From Engelhardtia mirabilis (GTDB lineage Bacteria > Planctomycetota > UBA1135 > GCA-002686595), in contig CP036296.1 in the NCBI GenBank assembly GCA_007751255.1, positions 3,906,001 through 3,970,000 on the forward strand: a stretch of 64,000 nt of DNA. The letters are read 5' to 3'. Both the position numbers and the translations under genes were made by a program. Below the pieces are notes generated by a model, which worked only from the letters and a program-made list of their open reading frames with translations, did not search any database and was not told where the DNA came from. Shown one piece after another: positions 58,165 to 64,000 of this stretch (positions are counted from its first letter, which is position 1; the number at the start of each line of letters is the position of its first letter).

Positions 58165-60948
58165 ATGCAGGACATCACCACCGCCCTCCTCTCCGAACGC
58201 GACTGGCTCGCGTCCTTCGCCCAGCGGCTCGTGCGGGACGCCGCCGCCGCCGACGACCTGGTCCAGGAGACCTGGTTGAAGGCGCTGCAGCACCCCCCCG
58301 CTCGCCTCGACCGGCCGCGCGGTTGGCTCGCGACCGTGATGCGTTCGGTGCTGGTGCAGACCGGCCGCGCGGACTCCCGCCGCGAGCGGCGTGAGCGGCT
58401 GAGCGCGGCCGGCGAGGCGCTCGACGACGTGACGGTGGCCCTGCAGCGCTCGGAGCTCGAGCAGCAGGTGGCCCAGGCCGTGGCCGAGCTGCCCCAGGAC
58501 CAGCGCGAGGCGATCGTGCTGCGCTTCCGCGAGGGCTGGTCCAGCGTGCGTATCGCCCGCGAGCTCGAGCTGACCGACAGCGCCGTGCGCTCGCGCGTGC
58601 ACCGCGGGCTCGAGCAGGTGCGCGCCAAGCTGCGTCGGAGTCACCCGGAGGACGAGCGCGCCTGGGCTCTGGCGCTGATCCCCCTCGCGCGCAGGGCCAT
58701 GGGAACGCGAAGCCTGTTGGCGGGTCCGACCCTGGGTGTCGCCCTCGTCGCCGCCGCGGTGCTGGCATTCGTCGCCCTCTCCGCGCCGAGGGGACTGGAA
58801 CCGGCCAGCGGCGGCGGCGCGCGGCCCGATCGGCTGGCCCAAGCCGGCGCTCCGGGGCTGGCATCCGTGCAAGCCGACTCGCCCACCTCACGCACGCAAT
58901 GGCTCGCTGGCCCGGGCCGGATGGAAGTCCGTGGTCGCCTGGTCGACGACGGCGGCCAGCCCCTGGCCGAGCGCAGCCTGACGCTCTACTGCGGTCGCGA
59001 GAGCCGACACGAGCTCGTCACCGACGCGGCCGGGATCTTTGCAGTGGTCCTGGAGCGACCCGACGGCGCGGCCTCGGTGGACCTCGATCTGCAGATCACC
59101 GATCCACTCCTGGAGCCTTGGATCGAGCGCTGGACGCGCGACGTCGCCGAGTGCATCGATCTCGGTTCCCTGCGCCGGCCTCGCCGCGGCGCGGTGCGCT
59201 TCACCTTCACCAACGGGGCCGGCCATCGGCCCGCGCGGGTCCAGGGCGCCCTGGTCCAGCCGGGACGCACGAACGTCAGCAGCCCCCTGGCCCGACCGGC
59301 CAGCCCGCCCATCGAGTGGGAACTCGAGGCGGGCCAGGGCCTGTGCCGCGGCGTCGAAGCCGGCAGCTACGTGCTCTGGGTCCGCGGGGACGCCGATCGT
59401 TGGACTTCGCGCGAGCTGGAGGTCGAGCTCGATCGCATCACCGACCTGGGCCCCATCGTCGGCGAAGCGGCGGCCAGCGCAGAGCTGTTGACCGTCGCCC
59501 TGATCGCGCCGGACGGCGCGCCCTTCACCCGTTCTGCGGTGCGCTTCACCGCCGTCGCCGAGGGATGGTTCGCCAGCCAGACGCCGCGTCCCGACGCCCA
59601 GGGGCAGGTGCGTCTGCTGGTCGACGGACCCGGCCCGATCGACCTGGTGGCGAGCTCCTACTCCCGCGAGTTCGCCAGCCTGCGCGTCGAGGTCCGGCCC
59701 GAGACGCCGCGACCGATTCGGATGCAGCTCCAGCCCTGGAGGGCCCTCGAGGTCGAGGTGCGCGATGCGATCGGGCGCCCCGTGCGAGACGCGATGGTGA
59801 GCCTGCGTCCGGCGACGTCGGAGCGCACGGACTGGCTCGCCGGCGGCCGCTACATCGCCCAGGAGAGCTACCAGGAGGCCTGGCCCACATCCATCCCCGG
59901 CACCTATGCCGCCTCGCCCCTGGCCCGCCCCTTCAGCGTCGCGGTGGCCACGCGCCAGGATCCGAGTTCGAGCTTCTGGAGCACCGTCGCCGTCCAAGCG
60001 GTCGACGACCCGAGCCAACTGGGCAGCAGGCTGGTCTTCGAGCTGCCCTTCGAGGTGGCTGCGGACTTCGAGATCGAGGACGGACCAGGGGACGAGCCGG
60101 CGGCTGCGAGGCAACCCGCCGAGTTGGGCGGGCGGGTCTTACGCCCCGATGGGAGCGCGTCCGTCGACGTGACCGTGGCCCTGGTCGACGCAGGCGCCGT
60201 GGTCGACGCCGTCAACACCGACGTCGAGGGCCGCTTCTGGCTCGCGGGCGACGTCGGCCCCGGCGCGAGCCTGGTCACCCTGCCCCACCGCGTCCGACCG
60301 GGCTTCGAGCGCACCGCGGAGGTCGCCATCACCGCCGAGGACCCGCGCTTTCGCCACGCCTTGCCCCCCGCGGATTCCCGCGGGAGCGTCGAACTGATGT
60401 TGCCCGCGCGGGCCAGGCTGACCGGCCGACTGCTCGGGGATCCTTCGCAGGTCGAGCGCTGGTCCCTGCGCATCGACTCGAGCCTCGAGGGTGGCGTCCT
60501 GGCCGACCTCGACGTGCGTGCGGAGCTCGAGCTCCCGCTGGAGCAGGACGGACACTTCGAGGCGGCCTTCGTGCCCCTGGACGAGACCCGGTTGCTGCTG
60601 CGCCGCGCTGCGGAGGACGAGGCGGACGAGCCCCTCGAGCTCGAGCTGCAGTCCGGCGAGTACCGCGACCTCGCCCTCGATCTGAACCTCACCGATCGGA
60701 GCCTGCGGTCGGAGGCGGGCCTCGACGAGAACGAGCGCCTGGCCTGGGTCGCGCTGTCCGCGAACGGTCTGCGACGCAGCGGCGAGGTTCGCGGGCCACT
60801 CGCCCCGGGAGCCACGGTGCTCCTGCGCGACCTGCCCGGCCGGCGCATGGTGGTCGCGCGCAAGCGACAGCTCGGGGAGCACGGTTGGTCGTTCCTGAGC
60901 ACGACCGAGGTCGAGCTCGACGATCAGGAGCTGGTGCAGGTCCCCTGA
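58165..60948 (+). CDS. ECF sigma factor fused to a membrane segment and extracytoplasmic carboxypeptidase-regulatory-like domains
   Basis: The protein has 927 residues. Residues about 1-155 are an ECF sigma factor: region 2 (DAAAADDLVQETWLKAL, then PRGWLATVMR) and region 4 (LPQDQREAIVLRFREGWSSV, helix-turn-helix ARELELTDSAVRSRVHRGLEQ). A single membrane helix follows at about 185-207 (GPTLGVALVAAAVLAFVAL). The rest, about 700 residues, should be outside and has CarboxypepD-regulatory-like beta modules near 251 (MEVRGRLVDDGGQPLAERSL...TDAAGIFAV) and near 655 (ELGGRVLRPDGSASVDVTVAL...NTDVEGRFWLAG). It would need release of the sigma domain (proteolysis, for example) or act at the membrane. No separate anti-sigma gene is next to it. 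Confidence 0.85.
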   Translation: MQDITTALLSERDWLASFAQRLVRDAAAADDLVQETWLKALQHPPARLDRPRGWLATVMRSVLVQTGRADSRRERRERLSAAGEALDDVTVALQRSELEQQVAQAVAELPQDQREAIVLRFREGWSSVRIARELELTDSAVRSRVHRGLEQVRAKLRRSHPEDERAWALALIPLARRAMGTRSLLAGPTLGVALVAAAVLAFVALSAPRGLEPASGGGARPDRLAQAGAPGLASVQADSPTSRTQWLAGPGRMEVRGRLVDDGGQPLAERSLTLYCGRESRHELVTDAAGIFAVVLERPDGAASVDLDLQITDPLLEPWIERWTRDVAECIDLGSLRRPRRGAVRFTFTNGAGHRPARVQGALVQPGRTNVSSPLARPASPPIEWELEAGQGLCRGVEAGSYVLWVRGDADRWTSRELEVELDRITDLGPIVGEAAASAELLTVALIAPDGAPFTRSAVRFTAVAEGWFASQTPRPDAQGQVRLLVDGPGPIDLVASSYSREFASLRVEVRPETPRPIRMQLQPWRALEVEVRDAIGRPVRDAMVSLRPATSERTDWLAGGRYIAQESYQEAWPTSIPGTYAASPLARPFSVAVATRQDPSSSFWSTVAVQAVDDPSQLGSRLVFELPFEVAADFEIEDGPGDEPAAARQPAELGGRVLRPDGSASVDVTVALVDAGAVVDAVNTDVEGRFWLAGDVGPGASLVTLPHRVRPGFERTAEVAITAEDPRFRHALPPADSRGSVELMLPARARLTGRLLGDPSQVERWSLRIDSSLEGGVLADLDVRAELELPLEQDGHFEAAFVPLDETRLLLRRAAEDEADEPLELELQSGEYRDLALDLNLTDRSLRSEAGLDENERLAWVALSANGLRRSGEVRGPLAPGATVLLRDLPGRRMVVARKRQLGEHGWSFLSTTEVELDDQELVQVP

Positions 60949-61049
60949 CGTCGCGTCGGCGCGGGCCCGAATCGCCCGCTCCGGATCAAGGCTGACGTCG
61001 CGAACCCTGATCCGAGCGGCCGGGTGGATCGCGACCTACGCCGACCGCA

Positions 61050-61925
61050 TCACCAAGCCTTCGAGCGACGCGGGTACTTGCAGGCGGCGACTCTCGCCCG
61101 GGGCCGCGGCCCTACGACGACCACCTCGGTTGCACCCGATCCCCCAAAGGCGCCGTCGTCGCCGCCCTGGTCCCGAAGATCGTGCAGCTCCAGGAGCTCG
61201 ATCAGGGCCTCCAACCGCATGGGCAGGACCACGCGCTCGATGAGGACCCGCACGGCCCACGGCAGCAGCTGCAGCCCGAGAAGGATGAGGAAGGACGCGA
61301 CCAGAGCTTGCATGAGGGCACTGAAGGCCAGCAACGCCAGGGCGAGCTGGCTCCCCCACAGCACCCACCAGAGACTGCCGAGGAACTGCACCCGGGCATC
61401 GGCGAGCTCGATGCGATCGAACAGCTCGGGACGCGCCCGCAGCGCGCGGCGGCGCTGGTCCCCAAGCCACCGTTGGCGCAGGACCATGTCCGCCTGCTCA
61501 CCCGACCACGGAACGTCCCCGGCGAGGTCCTCCCGCCCCGTCGCTCGCAGGTGCTCCGCCAGGTAGCGGTAGGGGAAGGAGCAGTCGGGGTTGCTCCACT
61601 TCTTGACCGAGCGGCACGGCATGCTCGCGTCGGAAAAGCGCCGCGCGTTGCGCCGCAGGCTGCGGACCTCGATCGTCTCGAGTCCCAGTCCGGCCAGGAG
61701 GTGGCCGACGGGGTAGCCGACGGCCGCCAGCCCGATCCAACCCAGGTTGCCGGCCCATCCGATGCTCAAGACGATCGACGCATCTCCGCCGACGACCGCG
61801 ACGACGGCCATCCCACAGAACAGCAGGACGAGCGTCCCCAGCAGGCCTGGAATCCAAAGGGCCAGGATCTCGGAGCGCATCGTGCCCCAGGAGCGAATGA
61901 AGCTGGACGAGGATCGAAAACTCAT
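61050..61925 (-). CDS. Membrane protein of unknown function
   Basis: The product has 291 residues from the ATG at 61925. Four or so hydrophobic segments: LALWIPGLLGTLVLLFCGMAVVAVV and IGWAGNLGWIGLAAVGYPVGHLLAGL in the N-terminal half, LGSLWWVLWGSQLALALLAFSALM and ASFLILLGLQLLPWAVRVLI in the other half. Between the pairs is a soluble part of about 100 residues with CRSVKKWSNPDCSFPYRYLAEHLRAT and a helix-rich stretch. The C-terminal tail is basic. No family is recognised. It lies between two genes for large extracytoplasmic beta-domain proteins and converges with the sigma-factor fusion gene. The 353 bases between it and the next gene (61926-62278) contain no recognised feature. Confidence 0.65.
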   Translation of the reverse strand: MSFRSSSSFIRSWGTMRSEILALWIPGLLGTLVLLFCGMAVVAVVGGDASIVLSIGWAGNLGWIGLAAVGYPVGHLLAGLGLETIEVRSLRRNARRFSDASMPCRSVKKWSNPDCSFPYRYLAEHLRATGREDLAGDVPWSGEQADMVLRQRWLGDQRRRALRARPELFDRIELADARVQFLGSLWWVLWGSQLALALLAFSALMQALVASFLILLGLQLLPWAVRVLIERVVLPMRLEALIELLELHDLRDQGGDDGAFGGSGATEVVVVGPRPRARVAACKYPRRSKAW

Positions 61926-62278
61926 CGGTGAAGTCGGGTAGTCGGCATTGGGCGAAAAGGCGAGCGCCGGGGAACGAGCCTCTCGAACTCGCGCCGCCGG
62001 CAGGCGCGACAGGATGCCAGCTCTTGCCTGCCGAGGTCCACTGGCCGCCACCGTCGAGGGCGCCACGCCCCTCGATGCCACGACTCCGGGCGACTCGCTG
62101 CAGTGGACCGCTGATTGGGCCCCCACTGCACGAGCCCGGCCCGCGTCAGATCCGGATCCGAAGGTGCCTCGGCCTCGACCTCGTCGCGCAAGACCTGGCG
62201 GCTCGGTCCCCCTCGCCACCCCGGCGTTCGAGCGCTGGGCCGACTCCTCGAGGTCCGACTTCCCGGCCGCGCCTTTGC

Positions 62279-64000
62279 TCAGCCGCTGAAGGCGGCCTCC
62301 TCGCTCAGGTCGATCACGGTGGTCTCGCCAGCCTGCAGCTCGAAGCTGCCCAGCGGAATCACCGGACGTCCCGACGTTCGAACCCCGATTCGAACCAAGC
62401 CAGCGCGACGGACCTCGCCGGTCAACTCGAAGGCGTTGCTCCCTTCGACGGCCGCCCCTTCGGTGGCGAGTGGAACCCAGATCGAGGCCCTGTCCTCGTC
62501 CGACCAGGTCCACAGGACCTCGGTGTTGGGTGCCGTGAGCATGATGGGTTCTGCTCCCCTCCCCTCCGCGATGTGTGGCAGGCGCACCGTGACCCTCGGC
62601 CATTCTCGCACCCGCAGCACGACCTCCTCCGAGGCGTCATCGAGCACGACCGTGGTCCGGTCGGGGAACCAGCGCTTGCTCGGGGCCAGGACCACCGGGC
62701 CTGCGGGGAGCGTCACCTTGCCGTCCTCTTGACTGGGCCAGACATCGATCAAGGTCCCGTCGTCGATGGCGACCACGCTCGCAGGGGCATCGCTCGGAGC
62801 GACCCTCACACTCGCCGCTTCCAAAAGCGACGCTCCGGATTCGTCGTCGACGTACCGCACGCGAGTCGTCACCAAGCCATCGACGGACCAGGTCAAGCGG
62901 ACATCCTCACCCGGCCCCAGGTCGACCGTCTCGCCGACTCCCAGACCCGCGAGGCGCAGGTCCCAAGATCCAGGAACCACTCGCAACGGCCCCCATTCGA
63001 GTAATCCGGGCTCGACCCCTCGCAGCCCCTTGCGACCTCGGGGCGTCTCGGCACGGAACGAACTTGAGAACTCACGTCGTGGGCTCAGCGTGTATCGCTC
63101 CAACGACGCCATCTGATCCTCCGGGCAGAGGATCGATCCGGAAACCGTAGCCAAGCCCTCGTCGTCCCCCAGTCGATCGAGGTCCAGCCTCCACCCCTCA
63201 TCGGCATCGACCTCCACGGAACCACTGAACGCCGAGCCAGAGAGAACACCCAAGCGATTCACCCGCTCTCCCACGTTGACGAACCCCCTGCCCGCCATTG
63301 CCGGATAGCGAGCCATGCCCTGCTCGAAGTCCGCCGCGTCGATGGCGTACTCGAAGCCCGGGACGCCCAGCGGCACGCCGTCCCAGCGCTCCGGGTCGCC
63401 CGTGTAGAGCTCGACATGGGCGAGCGGAAACGCCAGCACGTCCACATGGGTACCAGAAGGCGGGGGCACGCGGGCAGGCGCATACCCATCAGCGAGGACG
63501 TAGCTGCGCAACTGCGCGTCGGCGACGGAGACCTCGAGGCAGCCATCAACAGCCTCAGGCCCGTCAGCCTGTTGGGCGAGGTGCTCGAGCACCTTCTGGG
63601 TCGTCGGCGGCGGGTAGGTCTCGCGCCACCAGGCCTCAACCAACTTGAACTCCCGGATCGGGCGACCGTCCTGCTGATCGAACACTCGGACCGCAATCCG
63701 CTCCTCGTCATCGCAGAAGGCCAGGTCCAGATTCCCGGCATCATCGACACTCCGTGACGTTGGCGACCACAACCGCAAGCCCCGGCGGAGATAGAGAGGC
63801 CCTAGATCCTCCGCGACCAACGAATCGGGTAGCGCCACGTCGCCCTCGCCCGTCGCTTGGATCGAGACATCAATGACAGCGCCTCCAACAGCCGACCGCA
63901 GGCCGAGGGAATACTCGCCGCTCGGCGCGGGCCCGCCGCAGATGCTCAGATGAAGCTGAGGACCCGCTGGCGACTCGACGACACCTCGCCTCGCTGGGAA
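62279..64000 (-). CDS. Large exported-type beta-domain protein, 5' end beyond the window
   Basis: The frame stays open to the right edge of the window (573 residues seen), so the gene starts outside and the GTG at 63838 is not its true start. The visible part has repeated beta-sandwich-like stretches (GEYSLGLRSAVGGAVIDVS, then DVRLTWSVDGLVTTRVRYVDDES, then RAGLVRIGVRTSGRPVIPLG) reminiscent of the extracytoplasmic part of the sigma-factor fusion at 58165-60948, but no domain is firmly recognised. It ends in DLSEEAAFSG. If the unseen part holds a sigma-factor and a membrane segment, it would be a second fusion of that kind; this is a prediction. Confidence 0.7.
   Translation of the reverse strand, partial: FPARRGVVESPAGPQLHLSICGGPAPSGEYSLGLRSAVGGAVIDVSIQATGEGDVALPDSLVAEDLGPLYLRRGLRLWSPTSRSVDDAGNLDLAFCDDEERIAVRVFDQQDGRPIREFKLVEAWWRETYPPPTTQKVLEHLAQQADGPEAVDGCLEVSVADAQLRSYVLADGYAPARVPPPSGTHVDVLAFPLAHVELYTGDPERWDGVPLGVPGFEYAIDAADFEQGMARYPAMAGRGFVNVGERVNRLGVLSGSAFSGSVEVDADEGWRLDLDRLGDDEGLATVSGSILCPEDQMASLERYTLSPRREFSSSFRAETPRGRKGLRGVEPGLLEWGPLRVVPGSWDLRLAGLGVGETVDLGPGEDVRLTWSVDGLVTTRVRYVDDESGASLLEAASVRVAPSDAPASVVAIDDGTLIDVWPSQEDGKVTLPAGPVVLAPSKRWFPDRTTVVLDDASEEVVLRVREWPRVTVRLPHIAEGRGAEPIMLTAPNTEVLWTWSDEDRASIWVPLATEGAAVEGSNAFELTGEVRRAGLVRIGVRTSGRPVIPLGSFELQAGETTVIDLSEEAAFSG

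Overview
The window is high-GC bacterial chromosome (about 70% G+C by eye) and looks planctomycetal. It carries DUF1549/DUF1553 and DUF1501 genes side by side, an ECF sigma factor joined to a membrane segment and a large extracytoplasmic region, and many secreted proteins with a shared C-terminal module. It also carries genes of a Gram-negative-type envelope: a Kdo transferase, an LpxR-like lipid A deacylase and LspA. I infer a member of Planctomycetota, possibly one of the deep lineages rich in such secreted proteins. The assignment rests on gene content, not on a 16S gene, and no rRNA or tRNA gene was recognised.

Layout. 0-2.8 kb: two tandem paralogous secreted proteins, ending in a 61-bp-armed perfect palindrome. 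2.8-9.1 kb: ileS, an AsmA-like protein, a rhomboid protease and a class I/II aminotransferase. 9.3-15.3 kb: a tightly overlapping plus-strand operon with a ferric-iron-type ABC importer (binding protein, fused permease, ATPase), a pentahaem cytochrome c and a HEAT-repeat lipoprotein, followed by a DUF2071 gene. 15.7-18.1 kb: a complete IS66-family element with a perfect 8-bp target duplication that splits the DUF2071 gene. 18.5-23.5 kb: a minus-strand planctomycetal operon (thioredoxin-like secreted protein, DUF1549/DUF1553 protein, DUF1501 protein, WD40 protein). 23.8-34.3 kb: mostly housekeeping genes on the minus strand (UbiA-type prenyltransferase, pseudopilin, metK, Kdo transferase, secA, a response regulator, pyrD, lspA), with a second giant palindrome next to metK. 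34.4-36.8 kb: a XerC/D recombinase and a secreted beta-helix-like protein.

36.9-48.2 kb: a decayed subtilisin-like protease, an intact paralogue, two SGNH-hydrolase-like membrane-anchored paralogues, uvrC and a secreted BNR-like protein. 48.4-51 kb: selO, a GNAT acetyltransferase and a small membrane protein. 51-53.3 kb: a PLP racemase translationally coupled to a DUF1611 protein. 53.4-58 kb: an IS630/Tc1-type MITE candidate, a tetratricopeptide-like protein, recQ and an LpxR-family protein. 58.2-64 kb: a 927-residue sigma-factor/membrane/carboxypeptidase-regulatory-like fusion, a membrane protein, and a gene of similar beta-sandwich character that runs off the right edge.

The points most worth a second look are the transmembrane sigma-factor fusion and its neighbours, the common C-terminal module of the secreted proteins, and the two giant palindromes sharing the core CGTACGGTGCC just downstream of ileS and metK. 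Also notable are the ABC importer/pentahaem cytochrome operon and the clean IS66 disruption.
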